The notes beneath the pieces are model-generated. The model saw only the letters and a list, made by a program, of their open reading frames with translations. It was not told where the DNA came from and made no database searches. From contig NZ_JAFHKL010000015.1 of the NCBI RefSeq assembly GCF_016937655.1, positions 53,979 through 117,978 of the forward strand: a stretch of DNA of 64,000 bases, read 5' to 3'. Source of the DNA: Chromobacterium alkanivorans. Lineage in GTDB: Bacteria > Pseudomonadota > Gammaproteobacteria > Burkholderiales > Chromobacteriaceae. This document shows, one piece after another, positions 17,130-25,719 of the stretch. A program made the translations under genes and the position numbers. How positions within the stretch are numbered: the stretch's first letter is position 1; each line of letters begins with the position of its first letter.

Positions 17130-18040
17130 GCCGCACCGCGCTGATCCTGCCGGTGCGCAACGCCGGCCGCCACCTGGACCGGCTGCTGCCGGCGCTGGCG
17201 GCGCAAAGCCTGCGCCCGGACGAATGGCTGGCGCTGGACAGCGAGTCCAGCGACGGCAGCCGGGCGCGCCTGCTGGCCGCCGGCGCCAGCGTGGTGCCGG
17301 TGCGCGCCGCGGACTTCAATCACGGCGGCACCCGCCGGCTGGCCAGCGAGCTGACCGACGCCAAGGTGCTGATCTATCTGACCCAGGACGCCATTCCGGC
17401 CGGGCCCGACGCGCTGCGCCGGCTGCGCGACGCGCTGCTGGTCGAGGACGACATCGGCGTCGCCTACGGCCGCCAGCTGCCGCAGCCTGACGCCGGCCTG
17501 CTGGGCGCGCACGCGCGCCGTTTCAACTACCCGCCGTTCAGCCGCACCAAGCGGCTGGCCGACGCCGCCGAGCTGGGCATCAAGACCTGCTTCAGCTCGG
17601 ACTCCTTCGCCGCCTATCGCCGCGAGGCCCTGCGCGGGGTGGGCGGCTTTCCCGCCGACGTGATCGGCTCCGAGGACGCCCACGTCGCCGGCCGCATGCT
17701 GCTGGCCGGCTGGGCGGTGCGTTACGAGGCCGCCGCCTGCGTCCACCATTCGCACGATTACGGGCTGCTGGAGGAAATGCGCCGCTACTTCGACATCGGC
17801 GTGTTCTACGGCCGCGAGCGCTGGATCGCCGAACGCTTCGGCCGCGCCGGCGCGGAAGGGCGGCGCTTTTTGCGCTCGGAGCTGGAAACGGTCCGCCGCG
17901 CCGGCCAGCCGTGGCGGCAGTCCGAAGTGCTGCTGCGCTGCGCGCTCAAGCTGGCCGGCTACCGGCTGGGCCACGCCGAGCGCTGGCTGCCGCGCGCGCT
18001 CAAGCGCCGCCTCAGCATGTTCTCCGCTTACTGGAAATGA
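17126..18040 (+). CDS. pslC: PslC-like family 2 glycosyltransferase
   Basis: A 304-aa cytoplasmic GT-A fold glycosyltransferase of GT2. Motifs: TALILPVRNAGRHLDRLLPA at the start, the nucleotide-sugar loop LALDSESSDGS, IYLTQDAIP as the metal-binding region and GSEDAHVAGRMLLAGW as the catalytic-base segment. The overall look is rhamnosyltransferase-like. GTG start overlapping the pslB stop. Acceptor and donor are inferred from the psl context (mannose, rhamnose, glucose repeat) only. Confidence 0.85.
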   Translation: MSRTALILPVRNAGRHLDRLLPALAAQSLRPDEWLALDSESSDGSRARLLAAGASVVPVRAADFNHGGTRRLASELTDAKVLIYLTQDAIPAGPDALRRLRDALLVEDDIGVAYGRQLPQPDAGLLGAHARRFNYPPFSRTKRLADAAELGIKTCFSSDSFAAYRREALRGVGGFPADVIGSEDAHVAGRMLLAGWAVRYEAAACVHHSHDYGLLEEMRRYFDIGVFYGRERWIAERFGRAGAEGRRFLRSELETVRRAGQPWRQSEVLLRCALKLAGYRLGHAERWLPRALKRRLSMFSAYWK

Positions 18041-18852
18041 ATGCGATGACCACCGCCAAGCTCGCCGCCGTCCTGCTGTCCGCCGTCCTGGGCGGACTGA
18101 CGGCCTGTTCCACCCCCAGCACCATCGCGCTGCCGGACGCCAAGACCGTGGAAGCGCGGCGGCTGGCGCTGCGCGATATTAGCCAATTGCCGCCGCCGCT
18201 CACCCGGGTGATGAACGGCGACACCCTGCGCATCGTCCGCGACGCGCAATCGCCGGCGGAGAAAGACGAGATGGCGCTGTTCTTCGTGCGTCCGGACGGC
18301 AGCTTTTCCTATCCCAACGCCGGCCTGGTCCGCGGCGGCGGCCGCACGCCGGAGGAGATAGGCGCGGAGATCACCGAGCGGCTGTCCGCGCTGTACCGGC
18401 AACCGCAGGTCACCGTCAACATCGCCATCGCCCCGGGCAACCGCGTTTTCGTCGGCGGCGCGGTGCGCAATCCTTCCGCCTTCGAACTGAGCGCCGCCGC
18501 CAGCATCGAGCAGGCGGTGATAGGCGCAGGCGGCGTGCTGCCGTCCGCCGACAGCGAGCACGTCGCGCTGCTGCGCATGGACGAGACCGGCTTGTACCAG
18601 ATCTATTTCACCGACCTGGCGCGGATGCTGGACCCGGCCGCCGGGCGGCGCGGGGTGATGCTGCAGCGCGGCGACATCGTGTTCGTGCCCAAGTCCGCCA
18701 TCGGCCAGGCGGTGGAGGGCGTGGACATGTACGTCAACCAGCTGCTGCCCTTCTCCAAGGCGATAGGCATAGGCCTGAATTACGACCTGGGCGGCAAGGG
18801 CAGCAACAACGTCAACATCCAGAACAACCCCACCATCAAGGCCGGCGGTTAG
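18037..18852 (+). CDS. pslD: PslD-like polysaccharide export lipoprotein
   Basis: A 271-aa periplasmic/outer-membrane export protein of the Wza/OPX family. The signal peptide ends GGLTACSTP (lipobox). A Poly_export domain follows (residues ~55-130, PDGSFSYPNAGLVRGGGRTP) and a SLBB-like domain (VFVGGAVRNPSAFEL). The protein ends in a Gly/Asn-rich tail without an obvious amphipathic Wza-type helix barrel. ATG overlaps the pslC stop; a second ATG lies three codons in. Confidence 0.88.
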   Translation: MNAMTTAKLAAVLLSAVLGGLTACSTPSTIALPDAKTVEARRLALRDISQLPPPLTRVMNGDTLRIVRDAQSPAEKDEMALFFVRPDGSFSYPNAGLVRGGGRTPEEIGAEITERLSALYRQPQVTVNIAIAPGNRVFVGGAVRNPSAFELSAAASIEQAVIGAGGVLPSADSEHVALLRMDETGLYQIYFTDLARMLDPAAGRRGVMLQRGDIVFVPKSAIGQAVEGVDMYVNQLLPFSKAIGIGLNYDLGGKGSNNVNIQNNPTIKAGG

Positions 18853-18879
18853 CCCCTGGTCCGCACCGGCAACAGCGAC

Positions 18880-20874
18880 ATGATAGAAATCCGCTCCTTC
18901 CGCGATCTGGCCCGCCTGTTCTTCATCTTCCGGCGAGAGTTCAAATGGGCCTTCGCCGCCACCGTGCTGGTGGCGGCGCTGGGCGCCTTCCTGCTGCCGG
19001 CCCGCTACGAGTCCGAGGCGCGGCTGCTGGTCAAGCCCGGCCGCGACACCAGCACCCTGCCCATCGAATACGCCGACCGCCCGACGCTGGTGGCGCCCAG
19101 CACCCAGCGCGACCCCATCGTCGACGAGGAAAAGCTGCTCACCGGCCGCCCCATCATCCACCAGGTGGCCGACTACTACCTGAACGAGATGCGCTCGCCG
19201 CCGCCGCAAGGCTGGTGGAAAACCTTCAAGCACCGGCTCAAGCAGGCGGCCGGCGCGGCGCTGGACGGCGCGCGCGACGCGTTGGCCCTGATCGGGGTGG
19301 TGGAAACGCAGACTCCGCGGGAGCGGCTGGCCGCCAAGCTGGAAAAGCAATTCAGCGTCAGCCACCAAAGCGGCTCGGCGGTGATGGAAATCGCCTTCAG
19401 CTGGGACGATCCGGCGGTGGCGCAGCAAGTGCTGGCCAAGTGGCTGGCGCTGTACATCGACGAGCGCAGCCGCGCGCTGGGCCGCAAAAGCCTGTACGCG
19501 TTTTACGAAACCGAGAGCGGCAAGCTGGCCGAGCAGATCGCCGGCTACAAGGAGCGCATCGGCCAGCAGCTGCGCCAGATCGACGGCATCAGCTCCAAAG
19601 AACGGCTGGACAGCCTGACCGACCAGCTCAACAAGCTGGAGGCGGCGCGCAGCGCCGATCAGGCGGACTGGATGGCGGCGCAGGGCGGCATCGCCAACGC
19701 CCAGGCCAGCGGAGGCAAGCTGCCGCGCGAAATCGTCAAGGAGCGCGAGCTGAGCCTGAACCCGGCGCAGCAGGACCTCAAGCTCAAGCTCAACGGCCTG
19801 GAGCTGGAGCGGCTGGACAAGCTCAAGACCTATCTGCCGGACGCGCCGCCCATCCGCGAGCTGGACGCAAACATCGCCGCGCTCAAGGCCTTGATCTCGC
19901 GGGAAAAGGACACGGTGCAGCGCTCGGAAAACCGCGCGCCCAGCGACCTCGTCAATCTGCTGGAGCGCGGCAAACTGGAGCGCGGCATGCGCGCCGGCGA
20001 GCTGAAGGCCAAGGTGGCGGCTTACGACAAGGCCATCGCCGCGCTGAAGGACGAACGCGCGCGCATTCTCGGCGTGGAGCCGGAGCTGTCGCGGCTGGAG
20101 CGCAATCTGGCGGTGGCGGAAAAGAACTACCTGCTCTACCGCGACAGCCTGGAGAAGGCGCGCATAGACCGCGAGCTGGACAACAGCCGCATCAGCAATA
20201 TCGCGGTGATCGAGCAAGCCACCTTCAGCCCGGCGCGGGTGTTTCCCAAGAGCCTGGCCATCCTGCTGGCCGCTGTGCCGGCCGGCCTGGCGGTGGGGCT
20301 GTTCGCGCTCTACCTGTGCTACCTGCTGGACCAGCGCATCCACGACGGCGGCGGCGTAGAGCGCCGTTTCGGCGCGCCGCTGTGGAGCACGCTGATGGAA
20401 CTGGAGCCGGGCAGCGTCCCGCCGCCGGCTTTCGAGGCCAGCGTTTACCGTCTTTACAGCCAACTGCCGGCCGACAGGCTGGCGCGGGACGGCCTGATTA
20501 TCGGCCTGGCGTCGTCGCGGCGCGGCGAGGGAGTCAGCTTCGTCGCCGGCCATTTCCTGCGCGCGTTGGCCGAGCGCGGCGTGCCGGCGCGGCTGGCCGA
20601 CGGCGACGCGAGCGTCGGCGCCGGCGAGGTGGCGCTGATCGAGGCGCCGGCCCTGCTCGACAATCAGCAGGCCTTGGTGCGGCTGAAGCGCGCCGACCTG
20701 ATCCTGCTGGTGGTGGAGGCGCGCGCCTCCACCGTGCCGGTGGTGGAAAACGCGCTGTCCATTCTTCGCACCGCGTTCAAGCAAGTCGACGGCATCGTGC
20801 TCAACCGCCGCCGTTTTGAAATCCCCGCCGCCGTGCTGAGACGCGCGGCGCGCTGGAAAGGAGAAAGCCGATGA
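18880..20874 (+). CDS. pslE: PslE-like polysaccharide co-polymerase with degenerate kinase domain
   Basis: A 664-aa inner-membrane Wzz/Wzc-type protein that controls chain length and contacts the export channel. TM1 is near residues 22-42 (WAFAATVLVAALGAFLL), a long periplasmic coiled-coil region follows (~220-450), and TM2 near 470 (SLAILLAAVPAGLAVGLFAL). The C-terminal cytoplasmic domain resembles a BY-kinase, but the P-loop reads SSRRGEGVS where GKT/GKS is expected, so ATP binding is doubtful; there is no C-terminal Tyr cluster. The size is very near that of P. aeruginosa PslE. It starts 27 bp after pslD. Confidence 0.88.
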   Translation: MIEIRSFRDLARLFFIFRREFKWAFAATVLVAALGAFLLPARYESEARLLVKPGRDTSTLPIEYADRPTLVAPSTQRDPIVDEEKLLTGRPIIHQVADYYLNEMRSPPPQGWWKTFKHRLKQAAGAALDGARDALALIGVVETQTPRERLAAKLEKQFSVSHQSGSAVMEIAFSWDDPAVAQQVLAKWLALYIDERSRALGRKSLYAFYETESGKLAEQIAGYKERIGQQLRQIDGISSKERLDSLTDQLNKLEAARSADQADWMAAQGGIANAQASGGKLPREIVKERELSLNPAQQDLKLKLNGLELERLDKLKTYLPDAPPIRELDANIAALKALISREKDTVQRSENRAPSDLVNLLERGKLERGMRAGELKAKVAAYDKAIAALKDERARILGVEPELSRLERNLAVAEKNYLLYRDSLEKARIDRELDNSRISNIAVIEQATFSPARVFPKSLAILLAAVPAGLAVGLFALYLCYLLDQRIHDGGGVERRFGAPLWSTLMELEPGSVPPPAFEASVYRLYSQLPADRLARDGLIIGLASSRRGEGVSFVAGHFLRALAERGVPARLADGDASVGAGEVALIEAPALLDNQQALVRLKRADLILLVVEARASTVPVVENALSILRTAFKQVDGIVLNRRRFEIPAAVLRRAARWKGESR

Positions 20875-22055
20875 AGATCGCCCTGCTGGCTCCGCTGCCG
20901 TCGGAGCAGAACGGCATCGCCGACTACGCCGCCGCCTGGCGTCGGGCTTTGGAAAACGAAGGCGTCAGCGTGATTGCGCCGCTGGACGGGCAACCGCTGG
21001 CGCGCAACGCGCTGGAACTGTCCTGGCAGATGCAGAAGGTGGATTGGCGGCGTTTCGACCTGGTGCACGCGGAATTGGGCGGCGGCCGCTGCGGCGAATT
21101 CATGGCGCTGGAGTGGCTGGCGCGCCATTGTCCGGAGCTGAGGCTGACCGCCACCGTCCATGATCCGGAGCGCCTGGTCTGGCGGCCGCCCGGCTTGCCG
21201 CGGTGGCTGCCGCGCCGGCTGGCCCAGGCCGCAGCCTTGCTGGCCGCTCCGCTGACGCTGGCGCGCGAGCGGCGGCTGGCCTGGTGTTTGACCCGGCTGG
21301 TGACGCTGACCTCCACCGGCGCGGAACGGCTGGCCCGGCGGATGCGGCTGCCGGACGGGCGGGTGTTCCACATTGCGCACGGCAACCGCGAAATCGCCGC
21401 CGAGCCGTTGCCGGCCTTGCCGCCGCAAGGGCCGCTGCGGCTGCTGTACTTCGGCTACATCTACCAGGGCAAGGGCATAGAAGACGTGCTGGACGCGCTG
21501 GCGCTGCTGCAGCAAGCGCCGGACACCCGCGACCGGGTGCGGCTGACCCTGGCTGGCGGCGTGGCACCGGACATCGCCTTCGGCCGTTCCGGCTCCTATC
21601 TGGAAGCCCTGCGCCAGCAGGCCATCTTGCTGGGCCTGCACCGGGACATGCTGGAGTGGCGGCCGGACCTGCCGGCGTCCGAGATCCCCGCGCTGATCCA
21701 GGCCAATCACGCCATGGTGCTGCCGTATCGGGAGTCGTGGAAGCTGTCCTTGCTGGGCCGGATGTGCGGCGCCAGCGGCGCGCTGTCCTGGGCGGTGGCC
21801 TGCGGCCGCGGCGTGGTCTGTTCCGACGCGCGCGCGCTGGCGGAGGAAGCCTCCTTCGGCAACGGCGAGGTTTACGCCCGTGGCGACAGCGCGGCGCTGG
21901 CCCAGACGCTGATCAGCCTGCTGCGCCAGCCGGAGCGCTTGAGCCGGCACAGCGAGCAGGCGCGGGTCTTGGGCCGGGAACGCGCCTGGCCGCGCGTGGC
22001 GACGCAGTTTCTCCACTTGTTCCGGACCGCGCTGGGGGAGAGGGCGCATGGCTAG
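20871..22055 (+). CDS. pslF: PslF-like family 4 glycosyltransferase
   Basis: A 394-aa GT-B fold glycosyltransferase. It starts KIALLAPLPSEQNGIADYAA, with the Gly-containing acceptor loop, and has the GT4 donor-binding domain with LLYFGYIYQGKGIEDVLDAL and a later LPYRESWKLS region replacing the usual EGFG motif. ATGA overlap with pslE and an 8-bp overlap with pslG. The sugar specificity cannot be read from sequence. Confidence 0.85.
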   Translation: MKIALLAPLPSEQNGIADYAAAWRRALENEGVSVIAPLDGQPLARNALELSWQMQKVDWRRFDLVHAELGGGRCGEFMALEWLARHCPELRLTATVHDPERLVWRPPGLPRWLPRRLAQAAALLAAPLTLARERRLAWCLTRLVTLTSTGAERLARRMRLPDGRVFHIAHGNREIAAEPLPALPPQGPLRLLYFGYIYQGKGIEDVLDALALLQQAPDTRDRVRLTLAGGVAPDIAFGRSGSYLEALRQQAILLGLHRDMLEWRPDLPASEIPALIQANHAMVLPYRESWKLSLLGRMCGASGALSWAVACGRGVVCSDARALAEEASFGNGEVYARGDSAALAQTLISLLRQPERLSRHSEQARVLGRERAWPRVATQFLHLFRTALGERAHG

Positions 22056-23382
22056 CGCGCGCGGCGCGGCGTCGTGTCGGCTGCTGGGCCTGGCTGCGGC
22101 GGCCCTGCTCATGGCCGCGGCCGGCCTGCGCGCCGAAACCACCGAGCTGACCGCCGGCCGGCCGGTGGTGTGGCGCGACTTTCTCGGCGTCAACGCGCAT
22201 TTCCTGTGGTTCACGCCGCCGCAATACCAGCGCCAGATGCGGCAGCTCAAGGCGCTGGGCCTGAACTGGGTGCGGGTGGATCTGCACTGGGACCGCCACG
22301 AGCCCAAGGAAAACCAGTTCGTGTTCGCGCCGCTGGACCGACTGGTGGACGAACTGAAGGCGCAAAAGCTCAAATCGGTGTTCTACCTGGTGGGCTCGGC
22401 GCCCTTCGCCAGCAGCGCCTTGCCGCTGCTGGGCCCCAGCGACCAGTTCCCGCCCAAGGACGACAAGGTGTTCGCCAAGCGCATGGCCATGCTGGCGCGG
22501 CGCTATCCGGCGGTGGACGCCTGGCAGGTGTGGAACGAGCCCAATCTGCCCGGCTTCTGGCGGCCGCTGCCCAGTCCGGAAGGCTACGGCCGCTTGCTGC
22601 AGGCCAGCGCCGAGGCCTTGCGCGCCGCCGCGCCGGGCAAGCCGGTGGTGATGGCCGGCATGGCCTATTACAGCCAGATGCCGGTGCGCGGCGGCCTGAT
22701 GCTGGAGGAGCTGGGCAAGAAGGGCACGCTGAACCTGAAAACCATCGTCGCCTACCACCCGTACAGCCAGCAACCGGAGGGCGACGATCCCAAAACGCGG
22801 GACTTCGTGCTGCGCGCGCAGCAGATCAACGCCCGGCTGCGCCAGGTCAAGGCGCCGGGCATCTGGGCCACCGAATGGGGCTGGTCCAGCTACGCCGGGC
22901 CCAAGGAGGAGCAGGACATCATCGGTCGCGACGGCCAAGCGGATTATCTATTGCGCCGGCTGGCGCTGATGAGCGCGCTGGACTACGACCGCGTCTTCTT
23001 GTTCGCGCTGTCCGATCTGGACCAGCGCGCCAGCGCGCGCGACCGCGGCTACGGCCTGCTGGATCTGGCCGGCAAGCCCAAGCCGGCCTACCAGGCCCTG
23101 GCGCGCTTCCTCGCCATCACCGGCCCGCGGCTGGAACCGGCGCCGCCGCCGCGCCTGGACGCCGCGCCGGACGGCCTGTACAGCATAGGCTGGCGCAAGC
23201 CGGACGGCGCGCGGCTGTGGATGTTCTGGAGCGCTAACGGCGGCGCGGCGCGCCTGCCCGGCGTCGCCCGCGCAACGCTGAGCCAACCCTTGAGCGGGAG
23301 CAGCGCCAAGCTGAGCGCCGCCGGCGACAGCCTTGGCGTGACGGTGAAGCCGCAGCTGCAAATCCTGGAGTGGCGAGAATGA
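22048..23382 (+). CDS. pslG: PslG-like family 39 glycoside hydrolase
   Basis: A 444-aa exported glycoside hydrolase with an N-terminal hydrophobic signal/anchor (LGLAAAALLMAAAG). The (beta/alpha)8 barrel shows the two catalytic glutamates: acid/base in WQVWNEPNLPGFW and nucleophile in GIWATEWGWSS. Length matches P. aeruginosa PslG (442 aa), an endoglycosidase that trims Psl polymer in the periplasm. Its position as seventh gene in the cluster is the same as in psl operons, which is strong support. A C-terminal beta-sandwich follows the barrel. Confidence 0.88.
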   Translation: MASARGAASCRLLGLAAAALLMAAAGLRAETTELTAGRPVVWRDFLGVNAHFLWFTPPQYQRQMRQLKALGLNWVRVDLHWDRHEPKENQFVFAPLDRLVDELKAQKLKSVFYLVGSAPFASSALPLLGPSDQFPPKDDKVFAKRMAMLARRYPAVDAWQVWNEPNLPGFWRPLPSPEGYGRLLQASAEALRAAAPGKPVVMAGMAYYSQMPVRGGLMLEELGKKGTLNLKTIVAYHPYSQQPEGDDPKTRDFVLRAQQINARLRQVKAPGIWATEWGWSSYAGPKEEQDIIGRDGQADYLLRRLALMSALDYDRVFLFALSDLDQRASARDRGYGLLDLAGKPKPAYQALARFLAITGPRLEPAPPPRLDAAPDGLYSIGWRKPDGARLWMFWSANGGAARLPGVARATLSQPLSGSSAKLSAAGDSLGVTVKPQLQILEWRE

Positions 23383-24632
23383 AGCCGGCCTTCCCGCTCC
23401 CCCCGTTGTCCGCCGGCGGCTGTCCGCCGCTGCGCATCCTGTGGACCCTGCCTTATCTGCCCTGGCCCACCACCAGCGGCGGCAAGCTGCGCCAGTTCCA
23501 GCTGCTGCGCGCGCTGGCGGCGCGCGGCCACCGCATCACCTTGCTGGTGCAAAGCAAGGAGCCGGCCAGCGACGCCTGCCGCCGCCAGCTGGAAAGCATC
23601 GTCGAGCGGCTGATCGTGCTGCCGCGCCGCCCGCTGAAGCACCCGCTGACCCTGCTGGCCGCCGCGCTGGGCCCGTATCCGCTGCTGGCCAGCGTCAACG
23701 GCCTGTCGCCGGACCTGAGCCGCACCTTCGACGGCCTGTTGCGCCAGCGCTGGGACGTGGTGCAGATCGAGCACAGCTACGGCTTGCAGCCCTTCCTGGA
23801 AGCGCTGGACCGCCGCCGCCAGCCCTTTCTGCTGACCGAACACAATGTCGAATCCGAGCTGGGCGCGGCCACCTACCAACACCTGCCGCGCTGGTGCGCG
23901 CCCTTCGTGTGGTGGGACCGCTGGCGCTATCGGCGCTGGGCGGCCCTGGCGTTGAACGCCGCCGAACGCGTCGCCGCCGTCACCTGGGAAGACGCCGCGG
24001 CGATGGCCCAGCACAGCGGCCGGCTGGTGGACGTGGTGATCAACGGCGTGGACGCCGACGCCTTCGCCGAAGTCCGCCCGGACTACGCCAGCCAGCGCCT
24101 GCTGTTCGTCGGCAATTTCGAATACCCGCCCAACCGCGACGCCGCCGTCTGGCTGGCGGAGGAGGTGATGCCGCGGCTGTGGCGGCAGCTGCCGCGCGCG
24201 CGGCTGGCGATATGCGGCTACGCGATGCCGGAGGACTGGGCGCAACGCTGGCCGGACTCGCGGCTGGAGTGGCTGGGCTTTGTGCCGGAGCTGCCGGCGC
24301 AGCAGCGCCGCGCCGCCGCCTTCATCGCCGGGCTGCGCCAGGGCGGCGGCTCCAAGCTCAAGGTGCTGGAGGCGCTGGCCGCCGGCCTGGCGCTGCTGAG
24401 CACGCCGCAGGGCGCGTCCGGGCTGGACTTGCGGCCCGACAGCGACTACCTGCGCGGCGACGACGCCGAGCAGCTGGCGGAGGCGGCGGCCGCGCTGCTG
24501 AGCCGGCCGGAGCGCGCGGCCAGCCTGGGCGCGGCCGGGCGCGAATACGTGCGGCGGCGGCACGATTGGGCCATCGCCGCCGACCAGCTGGAAACCCTGT
24601 ATCGGGAGCTGAGACATGCGCATCGGAATTGA
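23379..24632 (+). CDS. pslH: PslH-like glycosyltransferase
   Basis: A 417-aa GT-B glycosyltransferase. N-terminal: LRILWTLPYLPWPTTSGGKL; C-terminal donor site: LLFVGNFEYPPNRDAAVWL, LEWLGFVPEL and the GGGSKLKVLEALAAGLALLS segment that binds the nucleotide sugar. The ATG at 23379 overlaps the pslG stop (ATGA); an upstream GTG is less likely. It overlaps pslI by 17 bp. Confidence 0.85.
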   Translation: MKPAFPLPPLSAGGCPPLRILWTLPYLPWPTTSGGKLRQFQLLRALAARGHRITLLVQSKEPASDACRRQLESIVERLIVLPRRPLKHPLTLLAAALGPYPLLASVNGLSPDLSRTFDGLLRQRWDVVQIEHSYGLQPFLEALDRRRQPFLLTEHNVESELGAATYQHLPRWCAPFVWWDRWRYRRWAALALNAAERVAAVTWEDAAAMAQHSGRLVDVVINGVDADAFAEVRPDYASQRLLFVGNFEYPPNRDAAVWLAEEVMPRLWRQLPRARLAICGYAMPEDWAQRWPDSRLEWLGFVPELPAQQRRAAAFIAGLRQGGGSKLKVLEALAAGLALLSTPQGASGLDLRPDSDYLRGDDAEQLAEAAAALLSRPERAASLGAAGREYVRRRHDWAIAADQLETLYRELRHAHRN

Positions 24633-25719
24633 CTACCGCCCGGTCACCGCCGCGCCGCGCTCCGGCATCGCGCGGCAAGTGCTGGCGCTGGAGGCCGCGC
24701 TGGCGGCGCGGCCTAATGTGGAAGTGCTGCGCTTCACCGCCTGTCCGGCCGACCATCCCCACCGGCGGCTGGCCGAATGCCCGGCGCGGCCCAGCCCGAC
24801 GGACGGCCTGCACCGCCCGCGCGAGCGCTGGCATTTCGAGTGCCGCTTCCTGCCGCAGGCCATCCGCGCCCGCCGGCTGGACCTTTACATCGCCACCGCC
24901 AACACCGGCCTGCCGCCCTGGCGCGCGCCCGGCGGCGTGCGCTATGCGATGCTGCTGCACGACGTGTTTCAGCTGACCCTGGACAACTACCACGTCAGCC
25001 TGTTGCGCGCGCTGGCTTATCGCGTGATCGACTGGGCCGGCACCGCGCGCTCCCTGCAGCGCGCCGACGCGGTCTGGACGCCGTCGCAATTCACCGCCGA
25101 CGCCGCCGCGCGGCTGTTTCCGCGCCAGCGCGCCAAGCTGGCGCTGCTGCCCAACGCGGTGCCGCAGCCGGCCTCGCCGGCCGCGGCGCCGCCGGCCGCG
25201 CTGCCGGCGCGCTACTGGCTGGCGGTGGGCGCGCGCGAGCCGCGCAAGAACATGCCCTGGTTCGTCGAGCAATGGCGGAAGGCGCGCCAGCGCCAGCCGG
25301 ATCTGCCGGCGCTGGCGCTGGTGGCGCGGCCGGAAGACTTGCCGGCCGAGTTGCGGCGGCTGGACGGCCTGATCTGGCTCAACGATCTGGACGACGCCAT
25401 GCTGAGCGCGGTGTACGCGGCGGCGGAGCGGCTGTGGCAGCCGTCCTACGCCGAAGGCTTCGGCCTGCCGGTGATCGAGGCGCTGGCGCAGGGCACGCCG
25501 GTGGCGGTGGCCACCGGGTCGGCGCTGGACGAGGTCGCGCCGCCGCAGGCGGCGCGCTTCGCCCCCAACGACGCCGGCGAACTGCAAGCCTTGATGCTTA
25601 GGCTGGCCGCGGCCGGGCCGGACGGCGACGTCGATGCCAATCGCGCCTGGGCGCGCCGCTACGATATGGACGCCTATCGCCGCCGCGTCGATCAACTGCT
25701 GGACCGGTTGCTGGCATGA
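24616..25719 (+). CDS. pslI: PslI-like family 4 glycosyltransferase
   Basis: A 367-aa GT-B glycosyltransferase beginning MRIGIDYRPVTAAPRSGIAR. The acceptor domain has the MLLHDVF segment and the donor domain has YWLAVGAREPRKNMPWFVEQ, LWQPSYAEGFGLPVIEALAQ (E-x7-E motif) and GTPVAVATGSALDEV. Length is the same as I recall for P. aeruginosa PslI. It overlaps both neighbours, so translation is coupled. Confidence 0.87.
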   Translation: MRIGIDYRPVTAAPRSGIARQVLALEAALAARPNVEVLRFTACPADHPHRRLAECPARPSPTDGLHRPRERWHFECRFLPQAIRARRLDLYIATANTGLPPWRAPGGVRYAMLLHDVFQLTLDNYHVSLLRALAYRVIDWAGTARSLQRADAVWTPSQFTADAAARLFPRQRAKLALLPNAVPQPASPAAAPPAALPARYWLAVGAREPRKNMPWFVEQWRKARQRQPDLPALALVARPEDLPAELRRLDGLIWLNDLDDAMLSAVYAAAERLWQPSYAEGFGLPVIEALAQGTPVAVATGSALDEVAPPQAARFAPNDAGELQALMLRLAAAGPDGDVDANRAWARRYDMDAYRRRVDQLLDRLLA

